A stretch of 64,000 bases of DNA from Asterella californica. Lineage: Eukaryota > Streptophyta > Marchantiopsida > Marchantiales > Aytoniaceae. The notes under the pieces were generated by a model that worked only from the letters and a program-made list of their open reading frames with translations, was not told the origin of the DNA and made no database searches. Made by a program: the position numbers and the translations under genes. The stretch covers positions 7,068,001-7,132,000 of the forward strand of contig JAYKYS010000005.1 in NCBI GenBank assembly GCA_036924285.1. The letters run 5' to 3'. This document shows, piece by piece, positions 32,363 through 42,646 of this stretch. How positions within the stretch are numbered: the first letter of the stretch is position 1; every line of letters begins with the position of its first letter.

Positions 32363-35270
32363 AATTTTCACTCCGTCCTCGGAGTGAAGTATCACGTTGA
32401 TGAAACTTCTTCAACTTGTCGTGGTTCACTCGGTCGAAATACGTACCACTCCTTTCTTGAAGATCATAGGTGTCATTACTCCACACTTTGGAGATGATGA
32501 AAGGCCCAAAATATCGACGTAAGAACTTCTTTTGAACTCGCTTGTGCCTAATAGCATCCCATAACATCACCCACTCACCCTTTTGAAATGGCTGTAACTT
32601 TGTTTTGTTCTTCGCCAAGCGCTTGTCATAGCTCTTCTTCTGCTGTAGCTGAGCCATCTCAATTCGTTGAGCTGCATTGTCTCTATTCTCTTCCAGCTCC
32701 AACAAGGTTTCTCCCCGCTCTTTCTCAGCTATTGGACCACCCTTTCTCTTCAATCCAGCTTGCAAGGTCTGAAAGGTGGTTAGGTCGAACTGGATTGGTA
32801 ATTTGGATTCCAACCCATACACCATCTTGAAAGATGAATATCTCGTAGACGTCTTCACTGTCGTACGATACTCCCATAGAACTGCATGAAGACGCTTGTC
32901 CCAATTGTGTTTGGCCCCTTCCATGTCAGCATCCTTTGCTAACATTTGACACAAGGTAAAGTTTGTCCTCTCTACCAACCCGTTTGAACTAGGTTTATAT
33001 GAAGTAGTAACCCTTTGAGAAATGGAGAAATGTGTGCACATGGCAGTAGTCATACCACTCACAAATTCTCGATCCCTATCAAAAACTAACTCCAAGGGAC
33101 ATCCAAACCTAGTAATGATCCGTTCGTACAGGAATCTACCCACCTCGACTTCTCCAATAGTTACAAGAGGTCTAGCTTCTAACCACTTTGTAAGGTAATC
33201 TGTAGCTACAACAATATACTTATTGTTGCGAGGGGTGCGATTCAAAGGCCCAACAAAATCTATTCTCCATTTCTCGAAAGGTCCAAGAACCAGAATAGAT
33301 CTAAGAGGAGTAGACACACTAGATTTGATAGCGAAAGCTTGACAAACATCACAAGTTTTACAATACGTCAAGCAATCTCTAAACATCCCCCTCCAGTGGT
33401 ATCCTGCGTCAAGTATCTTGTGGGCCGTCTAGTTGCCTGCGACATGGAATTCTTCCATGAGTCGTAGAGACTCCTCCTTGCTCGCAGCTCTTCTCAAGAC
33501 CCCATCAACTCCTTCACGGAATAACACACCTTCCACCACCGAGTAAGGTTGACTTCGTTTCACCAACGCCTTCTTCTCTCTGGTCCGCATCCCATCTGGA
33601 TAGACACCTTCCGTAACAAAATCCCAAATTTCTTGATATTCTATTGGGATACTAGAGTTGCTCATCAAGACCATCAAATCTTCGTCAGGAAAGGTGTCGT
33701 CCACCGGCTCCTCTCCATCTCCATCGTAAGCTCTAGATAGCAAATCTGCATTCGCGTGTTTCTTTCCTGGTCGATCGTAGATCTCATAGTCGTACTCTGA
33801 CAATAAGAGCTTCCATCTTGCTAATCGTCCTTCGACCATAGGTTTATTGAAGATGTACTTCAATGCCTTATGATCTGTAACGATAGTGAACTTGCCTCCT
33901 ATGAAATAATGTCGAAATTTTCTCAGAGCATAGATCATTGCTAATCCTTCTCTCTCTGTCACAGAATAATTTCTCTCTGCCTTGACCATTTGCCGACTAG
34001 CATATGCGATAGGATGATCTCTACCTTCAACATCATATTGACTTAAAGTACATCCTACTGCTATATTTGAAGCATCCGTATATAGAATAAACTGTTTATT
34101 CCAATCGGGCTTAACCAAGATCGGAGCTGAAGTAAGAGCTTTCTTTAGTTCCTCAAAGGCGGCTAGAGCTTCTTCATCTCCTAAAATCAACACGTAATCT
34201 ACTCCCTTCTTCAGATATACAGTCAAAGCATACGTTTTATGTGAGAACGAGAGTATAAACCTTCGATAATACCCCACCATACCTAAAAACTGTTGTAGCT
34301 TAGTGAGAGTACTAGGAAAAGGGAGTTCTAAGATCTTCTGCACCTTCTCTGGATCAACGGCAATGCCGTCCTTGGATATGATATGACCCAAGAGTAACCC
34401 TTCCTCACACCCAAAAATACATTTCTCCGGATTGAGAGATGCATTTGCTACATCTAAACATTCTAAGACCTTCACAAGGTGCTCAAAATGCTTCTCCTTA
34501 CTCCCGTAAACACAAAAGTCATCTATAAAATCTCTCACAAACTTTCCTAAGAAAGGTTCGAACACTTTGTTCATAAACCTTTGAAACGTCACAAGAGCAT
34601 TACACAGACCAAATGGCATGACTCGAAATGCAAACGTACCCCACGGAGTAGTGAAAGTGGTCAGGTGTTGATGTTCTGGTGCAACTTTGATCTGGTTATA
34701 TCCGCTATAACCATCTCCAAAGCTGTACCATTCGTTTCCCGCCACTTCTTCCAAGATCTCGTCGATGAAAGGTAGAGGATAATAATCCTTCTTTGTGATC
34801 GCATTGAGCTTCTTGTAATCAACACACACCCTCAATTTGCCATTTTTCTTCTTTACGATCACAATGGGTGATACCCATTCAGAATGCTCCACCTCGTAAA
34901 TGAACCCAGCAGTGTGCAGCTTCTCGATCTCTTCTTTCACCAGATCCGCAATTGGAGGACTCACTCTTCGTTACTTCTGTCGCACCGGTTTGACTTCCTT
35001 CTCTAACTCGATACGGTGTTGCTCCAGTATGACCTCTCTCAGATCCTTGTAACTAAATGCAAATACATGAATGTATTTGCGAAAAATCTCTTCGAAACAA
35101 CTCTTCTCCTCTTTAGTAACCTTCGATCCATAACGTAAGGTGGCAATTCTTCTCTCCACCTCCTCGGGAGTCAACGGTTCTTTGTCTCTATCTCTTTGCA
35201 CTTCCGGAGAAGGGAAAAGATCCACTACATTCACACCCACATTTCGTTCTTCTCTCTCCTCTTCAGACAT
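32361..35270 (-). pseudogene. pol: Gypsy pol: RT, RNase H, integrase, with two nonsense codons
   Basis: A 970-codon frame overlapping gag-pro by 40 nt in the -1 frame. RT shows VDYKKLNAIT and the catalytic FIDDF. RNase H shows TDAS and TDHKALKYIF. Integrase has a CKTCDVCQ zinc part, then DFVGPL, DRDREF and GLVERTN, giving the D-D-E triad. The tail has a GPF-type module (RRYFGPF) and no chromodomain. The frame is broken only by an in-frame TAA at 34971-34973 and TAG at 33429-33431, both explainable by single C-to-T changes from Gln codons. No frameshift was seen. The product would copy and integrate the element, but as written this copy cannot make full-length Pol. Confidence 0.92.
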
Positions 35271-37165
35271 GTATTTTCAGATTCTGAATCTGAAGAATTG
35301 GTACCTACATCAGAAGTAGTATCGACAACTTCTGACTCCCAGTAGTCCGATGTGGGTCGATCCGATTCCGACGTCCCAACTTGATCTCCGAGCAATGGAA
35401 CTTTGATCCGGTGGTGATTCGGTCCGATGCGTAAATAACCTTTGTGCCAGTTATCCGTTGCATGTACTGCTCGAAGCCAAGGTCTTCCGAGTAACATTTC
35501 ATAACTTGACTCCTTCAAGATTTGAAATGTCATGTTTACTTGCACTCCCATTACTGACACGCAAACTCTCTCCAGCACTCCCAATGGCCTAACTCGCTGT
35601 CTGTTAGCCATGCCAACCGTGATACTAGAAGGACGCGTTGGTACTAGATCCAACTTCCTCATGAGTCGTTCCGAGATGGCGTTTACTGCCGATCCTCCAT
35701 CGACAAGAACATCAGAGACATCTCTCCCATTGATACGAGCCTCTACTTTTGATGCCTTGTTGCATACCTCTCCTTCACTAGCGTCTAAAGCACTCACACC
35801 GACAGTAGAAGGATTTACCTTCTTCTTCCGACCTCGTCGGGAGCTTAGATCGCTACGAAGTTCTTTCCTCACCGAAGGATTCAGAGCAATCAACTGTCCC
35901 ACAGTAATGTTTGCTCCTTGCTTTCCCACGTCTTCCACCACATTGTATTTTGATTGCTCCATTGAAATTGTGAAATCAGTATTTCTCAGTTTCTTCCGTC
36001 GCTCTTTGGTTTTTGAAGAAGATTTGCTACTCCGAGTATTTTGACTTGGAGAATCTTCCATCACGACAGGTTCTCCCTCGTCGAAATGCGTCCTCATCCT
36101 CTTCCTCTCTTGAGCCAACAGCTCTACAGACTGAAAACCTTCTCGTACATCTCGCGGCTCCAAGATGTCAATGCATGCTACACCCTTGTCCTTGCTTTGT
36201 GAAGTTGAAGCTCCATCCGCCGTTCCACCGTTACGACTCGGACAATTACGTTGGAAGTGTGATCCTCCGCACGTAAAACATCCTTGGCTCGTGTAGTTAC
36301 TGGGTGATCCTTGCGGTGGTCCACCTCTGGACTGATAGTTTCCATAACCTCGTGAGCCCCCTCCAACATTTGGACTCCGGTGTTGCAACAAATTCACCAT
36401 ATTGATCTTCAAATCTGCCAGAGAATCTGTCAAACTTTTCAACTCATCACGAAAGTCGGGAGTAACAGATCTAGATGGTACAGTGACTGTAACCGCACTA
36501 GTAGGAGCTATCGGAGTCAGATTCTGAAATCGAACAGTCGGAACACTCGCATGCGTCAGAGTTGGCATGCTCGGCCCTTGCACATCTCCACATGCTGCCC
36601 CAACAGTCATTGGTTGCAAGTCGTCTCCATCCAGACTCTCTTCCATCCTGGTTGCGATCTTCACTGCATCAGCCTTCGAAGTTGGTCTCTCATACCGCAC
36701 TTGTGTTCGAATCTCCGGCCTCAATCCCCCAATAAAATTCTTTGTGAGCATTGCTCCAATGCCCACCATCGTTGGTTCTACTACATCTCCACTCTTTCGT
36801 AAAACCACCCGAAACTTCTGTTCTAATTTCTCCACCCTCTCGGCATAAGTCCTTACTTTCTCTTTCTCTCCTTGTTTGAGGTAAGTTACCTCCACCATTA
36901 ACTTCTCGTAACTTTCATCAGGAAGAAAAGTTTCAATTAAGGCCTCCGTCAATACTTCCCAAGTATCATCTGGAGTCCCCACTACTCTTCTCTTCTTCCT
37001 ATCCTCATACCATGTCAATGCAGAACTCTCAAGAAATTCAGGTATCAACCCTACCCACTCGCTCTTCTTTCGATCTCCATTGCCAATGCATGTTCGTTTG
37101 AAGTCCCTCACAAATCCTTCCACGTCTTCTCCATCCTTTCCGTAAAACACCGGAAGTTTCCCCAT
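35231..37165 (-). CDS. gag-pro: Gypsy Gag-protease polyprotein, intact frame
   Basis: 644 residues from an ATG at 37163-37165. Residues 1-195 are a Retrotrans_gag domain (ALTWYED, KVRTYAERVEKLEQKF). A CCHC knuckle CFTCGGSHFQRNC lies near 294. A basic, Ser-rich linker follows, then a retropepsin-like protease near 465-570 with VDGGSAVNAIS as the active-site motif (DGG in place of the common DTG/DSG) and LLGRPWL. The C-terminus is acidic. It forms the particle and processes the polyprotein. The pol frame starts in the -1 register within its last 40 nt, so Pol would need frameshifting or re-initiation. Confidence 0.93.
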   Translation of the reverse strand: MGKLPVFYGKDGEDVEGFVRDFKRTCIGNGDRKKSEWVGLIPEFLESSALTWYEDRKKRRVVGTPDDTWEVLTEALIETFLPDESYEKLMVEVTYLKQGEKEKVRTYAERVEKLEQKFRVVLRKSGDVVEPTMVGIGAMLTKNFIGGLRPEIRTQVRYERPTSKADAVKIATRMEESLDGDDLQPMTVGAACGDVQGPSMPTLTHASVPTVRFQNLTPIAPTSAVTVTVPSRSVTPDFRDELKSLTDSLADLKINMVNLLQHRSPNVGGGSRGYGNYQSRGGPPQGSPSNYTSQGCFTCGGSHFQRNCPSRNGGTADGASTSQSKDKGVACIDILEPRDVREGFQSVELLAQERKRMRTHFDEGEPVVMEDSPSQNTRSSKSSSKTKERRKKLRNTDFTISMEQSKYNVVEDVGKQGANITVGQLIALNPSVRKELRSDLSSRRGRKKKVNPSTVGVSALDASEGEVCNKASKVEARINGRDVSDVLVDGGSAVNAISERLMRKLDLVPTRPSSITVGMANRQRVRPLGVLERVCVSVMGVQVNMTFQILKESSYEMLLGRPWLRAVHATDNWHKGYLRIGPNHHRIKVPLLGDQVGTSESDRPTSDYWESEVVDTTSDVGTNSSDSESENTCLKRREKNEMWV

Positions 37166-37300
37166 TCTTCTTTTCTTTTCTTCTTCTTACTGAAGGTACT
37201 GCTTGTGGATGTGAAGATCATACTTCACCGCAATCTACAATTTCCCCGTTGAGTTCTCTCCTCTCCAAAGGTTGGAATAGGCTTGACCTTCATGGTCATC

Positions 37301-37764
37301 TTATCTAACGTGTGACAGACTATCTCCATCCTCGCTAGAAGTCTTCACTTGTTCTGTTTCTACACTCAATCTTCTCTCGAGACCTTCGGCTACAGTTTCG
37401 AGCAAAGCAACCACTGCGCTGCACTCATGCTCAACTGGAATCTCATCCACTCCACATCTCGGACAAAAGGTTGTAGGATCAATGACGCCTTGTCTAGGGG
37501 AAGAAGGACCTATGTGTAAGCTTAAGTCGACCAACCCTCTTCGTTCACGCAAAAGTCTATTCTTCGTAGGACACTTGCTCACTTTATGTCTTTCTTCTCC
37601 ACACAAAAAGCACCTCGAGTTATCTCCAGATTCTTACGAGTACTCTCTACTTCTTCCTCAAATTCTAGTCGAAATTCTCCTTTCGCCAGATCAGCGGTAA
37701 CTATCACCTCATAGCCTTGAGGAATCTTGCTCAACCTCAATTTCCACTCTTGCTGTCCTTCCAT
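37301..37764 (-). pseudogene. Extra ORF upstream of gag with a CCHC zinc knuckle (frameshifted)
   Basis: The first frame begins MEGQQEWKLRLSKIPQGYEV at 37764. Near 37630 the sense passes by a one-base shift into a second frame, carrying CFLCGEERHKVSKC (C-x2-C-x4-H-x4-C), a second cysteine pair CPRCG and an acidic tail ending at 37301. Together about 150 codons lie between the PBS and gag, 135 bp before the gag ATG. I do not recognise this protein. A knuckle suggests nucleic-acid binding. It could be an accessory ORF of this element family, and the frameshift may be damage in this copy. Confidence 0.6.
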
Positions 37765-38338
37765 GACGATGATCCGTCATACATCTCTCTCTCGCTCTAT
37801 AGTTTGTTTGACACTTTTGATCACTCGACTATCTTCTCGCTTAGCAATCTCTCACATTACTAAGTAGAAGCTTAACTTGTCAACCCTGAGCCTCAGAGAT
37901 CGAACATAACCCTCTCAAGAATTCTGAAATTCTTTCACTCTTTTACTTCAGCAAGCGATATAACAGATCTGACCCCCCTTCGCTTCGAATGCCATAACTC
38001 CAATTCTACTCGATCAATTCACGCATGATTTGGGTGCCTAGATAGCTTATCTTGCAAGCTATCAGCATGGAAGATTTCAAGGTCTAACTCTAAAAAATGA
38101 AAATATGAAAAAGGACTGTAAACTCCTTCCCGAGAGCTCACTATTTGATACCGAAAAACCCCCTTAAACTTCCGAAAGACATAACTCTCTCCTTACAATT
38201 GATCTCTCGGAGATATCAAGCTTATTGGAAAGCTTATCTTGCCCTCTATAACATGGTCTATGTACGAAGGTTCTGAACTCATGCTCAAAAACAGACCTGA
38301 ACTGTACTAACGACTAAATATGAATCTTTGTATCGAGG

Positions 38339-38355
38339 TCCCGGTAACGGAACCA
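38339..38355 (-). other. Primer-binding site, tRNA-Glu-like
   Basis: Three bases inside the 5' LTR the minus strand reads TGGTTCCGTTACCGGGA. This is complementary to a tRNA 3' end of the plant tRNA-Glu type as I remember it, with one mismatch in the T-stem part. Position and CCA-complementary TGG start are diagnostic of a PBS. Confidence 0.8.
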
Positions 38356-38358
38356 AAA

Positions 38359-39157
38359 TGTAAGCCGGTCTGTCTCTCACCCAGGGGTACCTCAGATGAC
38401 TAGGATTACTAGTGCACCTTAATTACAAAGATTCTATCATACCCATGCTCACTTCACTCAACACTCTGACCCGTATGGTCACATCGGTCCATCTAATAGC
38501 GTTCCTGCAAACAAGTTCTAACCCCGCCCTCCACATTGCATCACATAGTACTCAAGGACTCCCAAGGTCTCCAATGCTCACTTTATTTATAGACAGAAAA
38601 ATGAGAGTCCTTTCCACTCTCTCAACTCCTCCTTATATACTCTACAACTTCTTACCGTGATAACTTTTACTAATTTACGTTACCTCATAGTAAGTGCGCA
38701 ATCCCAAATAGTAAAACTTCTAAAGGCTACTAAGACTTAACAATAGCACACACATTACTTGTTCTACTTTACTAAAGTAAGAGATTCTCCTACTTTAACT
38801 TTTGTAAAGTGTTAACTTTCCACGCTATCCAATCGGAAGACGACAGCAAACTATTACGTCTTTTGAGGAGCATCTTTAGATCTTTGTGCATGACTTTCCA
38901 TCATGCATCCAATCAGCGATGGTCAACAAAGTTACATACTTTTGAGAAGCATATTTAGAGCTCCGCACTTGTCACATAGTGCCCTAGTGGAACCTCTAAT
39001 AGTTTCCTCAACTTAGTTATAACTATCTCAGCTAGTCATGACTACTTTTAATCACTCTAGATTTAGATCTTCGAACTAGAGTAACCTATAAGATAGTCAT
39101 AGCTAATGAAATTTATATAAGCACGCACACGAATAATGGGATACTTGTGGTGTGACA
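38359..39157 (-). repeat. 5' LTR of the gypsy element
   Basis: 799 bp partner of 31549-32347. Minus-strand transcription would start here. Differences from the partner are almost all C/T or G/A. Confidence 0.95.
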
Positions 39158-40749
39158 GACCAATGGGAGTTCATAGCTCCACTTGGCCGTCCTTTAGTGC
39201 CCTAATCCACGTGGTAACTTAACTTCACTCATAGGCTACCACGTCAGCCCCCTAAAGTGCCAACGTAAATCTTAAACCACCTAAAATGACACGCAACCCT
39301 GAAAGATAATTTAAATCAGCTAGAAAGCGTGCATGGACGATAAGTAAATACAACCCACGAGCTTAAACTCTATCAACATGGTAAACCTAAGTTATGTACT
39401 TTGAACATCAAAGATAAGTATGAATTCACTTGCACAAGCGTACGAATGCTTGAACAAAATAAATAACATACTATCAACCTACTAGGCCTCAAAACATATA
39501 ACACAACGGTGTTAACATATGCATAAAGGACTAGGAGTAGTGTTAAGCTAACTTCTATGACTACTAACTCTCAAGTGTCGAAGTACAAGCGTAACACGTA
39601 GCCGTCAATGCTCACAACCTCCAGAATCGACTTCTTTGACGTCTTAACTTCACTTAGAGAGACTTTAACTCCTGATAGAGAGGTGAATTTTTCACTATGT
39701 GAAATGATTCACATCACGACAATGGATTTGGTGCATACTTCAGATTTGGACACAATTCTCTCTATATTGCTAGCTATATGAGCTTCACTCGCGATCCTCA
39801 TTTGAGTTAGGATGATCTGATCATTAGACTAGTGATGTATTGAGTGATGACGGTGGTGCAATTTTTGGTTCTGACGTCCAGTTGCAAGTTTTATATTGTT
39901 AGCTACGGGAGCTGCATTCACGACCTTCACTTAGGTTAGGGTGGTATGATCATTGGGCTAGTTGTGTACTTAACGGCGGTATTCATACGGCGGTAGTATT
40001 GCAATTGAGGTTGTTATATAGAGGATTTGAGAATTTGGATGACGAGACATTGTTGTGAATCTTTTATTTAGAAAAATAATATTTTTCCTTGAACCATAGA
40101 AGCTTTCAGTTATGCTTTGATGGTTCTTGTCCTAAGTATGGTTTCAGAGATTGATTTTAATGATTCGATGTGTAGTTTATAGGTTTCAGTTTTGTGTTTC
40201 ATTGCAAAAGTTGAAATGAACAGTCTTAGTTGTCATCAGACATGGCACAAGACCACTACTACTATTGTCAAAGGTGTGATCAAGCACAAGAGAGTAATAG
40301 AGTGTGATAAAGAAAATTTCTATGTGAGAGTATGTACTATGTTTAGAAACTTTCTTGTGCATTTCTACCGTCTTCCTAACTTCTCGCTCCCAAGGGTGAA
40401 CAATCATTCAGTATAGAGAATTCGTCTGAGAATTTATCATCCAAAGTATTTCATGTCAATGACTTCGTGGAGAGCATTTCCAAAAATCTATAATAAAGAT
40501 GGACAAAAATCTACAATTTCTCATAAATAGTTTGGTAAACCATCCTAATGGTGTCAATCTAAACTTTGAGTTTCGAAAATCATTTTTCTAAAATTAATGA
40601 CTTCTCGATTATTTCTATCTTATGTACCCTCAGTTTTGCACTTATCGTTCAGATTGCATTTCCACAAAAGTTTTGCGGTCCTAGAATTCGATAAAAGTGT
40701 AAGCTACAACTATTCTAAAGACCGGTCTTGCATGAGAAATGGGTGATTG
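39158..40749. other. Spacer with a roughly 130-bp imperfect tandem duplication
   Basis: Host side of the gypsy insertion. Sequences at about 39770-39860 and 39897-39990 are diverged duplicates (GCTA..AGCT, TTCAC.., GATCATT.GRCTAGT). No coding sequence recognised; a 74-codon ORF at 40192-40416 has no known motif. Confidence 0.4.
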
Positions 40750-41075
40750 CTGATGAACAAGGAGAAATTTACCTGGTCACATTCTTCAACGAGTGCATTC
40801 ACTTGGTCGAACCCCATGAGTTTGTCAATTCACTTGGTCGCACCTCGGTCATGCTCCCGATCACCTACGTGATATGGAGTCTTCGTTGGAACGTGATAGG
40901 GATTGAACAAATCGAGAGCTTGACATGGATATTGTGTTATATCGTGTTGGCGGTTTCAGAAAGCGAGAGCGTGAGAATATATGTAAGCATTCATAGGGTC
41001 CCATTCAGAGTGTTACTAAAACTGAAGAGTGCTACAGAGACTTCTTATATGCACGAGTTCTAAAACGGATGGTAG
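40750..41075 (+). repeat. Left copy of an inverted homologous block
   Basis: AATTTACCTGGTCAC, CATGAGTTTGT, TTCACTTGGTCGCACC, CGGTCATGCTC and GATTGAACAAAT recur in the same order on the minus strand at about 48366 down to 48030. The two blocks are clearly related though diverged, each leading into a short ORF. They could be terminal inverted repeats or two opposed insertions of one family. Confidence 0.6.
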
Positions 41076-41085
41076 TGTACTTGAG

Positions 41086-41445
41086 ATGAATTTTGGTGGA
41101 GAAGCTAAACCAAGCAGTAGTGGTGTGCCTGCAGGACACGAAGATAATGCTGACTATGTATCTCGTGATGCAAAAATGACTGAATTGATCAAGCTGCTTG
41201 ATCGTTGCTTGTTGTTGGTTTTTGCGAAGCTGATTATAATCGAGGAGCTAGAGACGACGATAAGGAAAACACGGAATAATGTGTTGGAGGTGCAAGAGGA
41301 CATCTGTCCGTATTTTGAAGAGCCAAGCTTTTTTGACAAACCATCTCCATATCCCTATTGGGTAATTCACGACGGATGTGAATCTGATATTGTTAGCAAT
41401 TGTCAATGTGCAACATGCCTTTCGTTGAGGAGTGACGGTGAGTGA
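41086..41445 (+). CDS. Hypothetical 119-residue protein downstream of the inverted block
   Basis: An ATG-initiated ORF follows the left inverted block. It has a helical, probably coiled-coil centre (about residues 30-75, ELIKLLDRCLLLVFAK then EELETTIRKT) and a C-terminus with spaced cysteines (CESD, CQCATC). No family recognised. The related block on the other side is also followed by an ORF, which suggests the blocks once acted as a promoter or leader. Coding status is uncertain. Confidence 0.3.
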   Translation: MNFGGEAKPSSSGVPAGHEDNADYVSRDAKMTELIKLLDRCLLLVFAKLIIIEELETTIRKTRNNVLEVQEDICPYFEEPSFFDKPSPYPYWVIHDGCESDIVSNCQCATCLSLRSDGE

Positions 41446-41843
41446 TGTGTTAATGACAAAAACACATTCATACATAAATACTACATTGATGATTTTTGAA
41501 TAAAATGTGTTGTGATGCTTTATTCAGCTGTGGTGTTACATGAGTTGAGAATGTCTACTCCTGACCACTCTATGAAGCCACTTCACTTCGAGTCACAATG
41601 TTGACAGCCGAAGCTCTAACGATAATCAACTCGAACTTTAGCTCTCCTATTGGACAATGTCAGGTTTGTCGCTTCTCTTGCTGCTGGAGTCAAATCGATC
41701 TCTCGCACATTTCTCTTGAGTAATAGTTTCTTCCTACCTAGTGATAGAAGTAGTGGTTCTTGGCCAGGTGGGATGATGCATCGTTTATCTGGTGATGTAG
41801 TGTCTTCTGCTGTTTATCTGATGTCATTGTCGACCTCATAATG
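41446..41843. other. Spacer without recognised features
   Basis: Sequence between the short ORF and the LTR at 41844. Nothing recognised. Confidence 0.35.
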
Positions 41844-42646
41844 TGTAACATACAAGAAAACCATAAGATGCTCGAAAGTAGTAATTTAAGGATCGAACCC
41901 ACAGAGATGCAAGTAAAGATCATCCAAAAGTAGTAAACATGTGACAAAGGTGATTCTTTATAGTTGTCTTTTATTCTCACGGACAGAAATCAGTCCCGGT
42001 AGAGATCAAACCCAGGTCTATCCAACAAGACAGAGTTGATAATCCTGACAATTTAACATAACAGATACTGAACAGGTCAGGGACCTCAAGAAACAGATGA
42101 ACAGCAGAGAAACAGAGCCACGGACGGAAATGTCACACGAGGAAGTACTGCTGAAGTGCTACTAGGTAGCCTCTAACACCATAAACGCTAAGTATCTTCA
42201 CACTAAGTTACTTTCACTACTACTGCTCTCGGAAAACTCTGGCGAAGAAGACTCTTCTTTCGCCGAAGTACCAGACTGAACTTCTTCCAAAATGTTCTCA
42301 CCAAAGAACAACTTCCTCCGAAGTCAACTTCGCCCAAAAATGTCTTCGTAGTAAACTAACCTCGCAGATGCTGGTCTATTCTCAGTCCTCGCCGTAAACG
42401 TTCTACTCTGATTTCAAATGTCGACAGCAAATCCTTCGGCACCCAGACTAATTCCTACCACAGCAAACTACGATACTTCGTAGGTAAATCCCCGAAGTTG
42501 ACAAAACACATAATGGCTCCGCAAACTCAAGAAATAGAAAATCAAAAAATGATAAAACACATAGAGGTACTGAGCACGAACAACACAGCGCTTATATACA
42601 GATTTTCTCGAAGATGACGGATCTTCTTCCTAAGAAGTCAGAAGCA
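41844..42646 (-). repeat. LTR of an Athila-like family, minus orientation
   Basis: Homologous over its length to the plus-oriented LTR at 59084-59870. Shared landmarks include GTATATAAG, TGTTGTTCGT, CTACTTAGTAGC-type, ATTATCAACTC and TTGTTGGATAGACCT. It ends in TTACA on the minus strand (TGTAACATAC on plus), matching a TGTAA/TTACA terminal pair. Both copies are rich in short CTTCG/GAAG motifs. It lies just downstream of a coiled-coil ORF, the place of a 3' LTR. No partner LTR of this element was found in the window. Confidence 0.7.

Larger units (their letters stand above)
31549..39157 (-). mobile_element. Complete Ty3/gypsy LTR retrotransposon, 7,609 bp
   Basis: Two 799-bp LTRs begin TGTAAGCC and end GGTGTGACA on the plus strand. 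They flank, in minus orientation, a PBS, an extra zinc-knuckle ORF, gag-protease, and RT-RNase H-integrase, with the PPT at the far end. GACC occurs immediately outside both ends (31545-31548 and 39158-39161), a 4-bp target-site duplication. By eye the LTRs differ at about 13 positions, nearly all transitions, so the insertion is fairly recent but not brand new. The order RT-RNase H-integrase makes it Ty3/gypsy. No chromodomain follows integrase. Confidence 0.95.
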
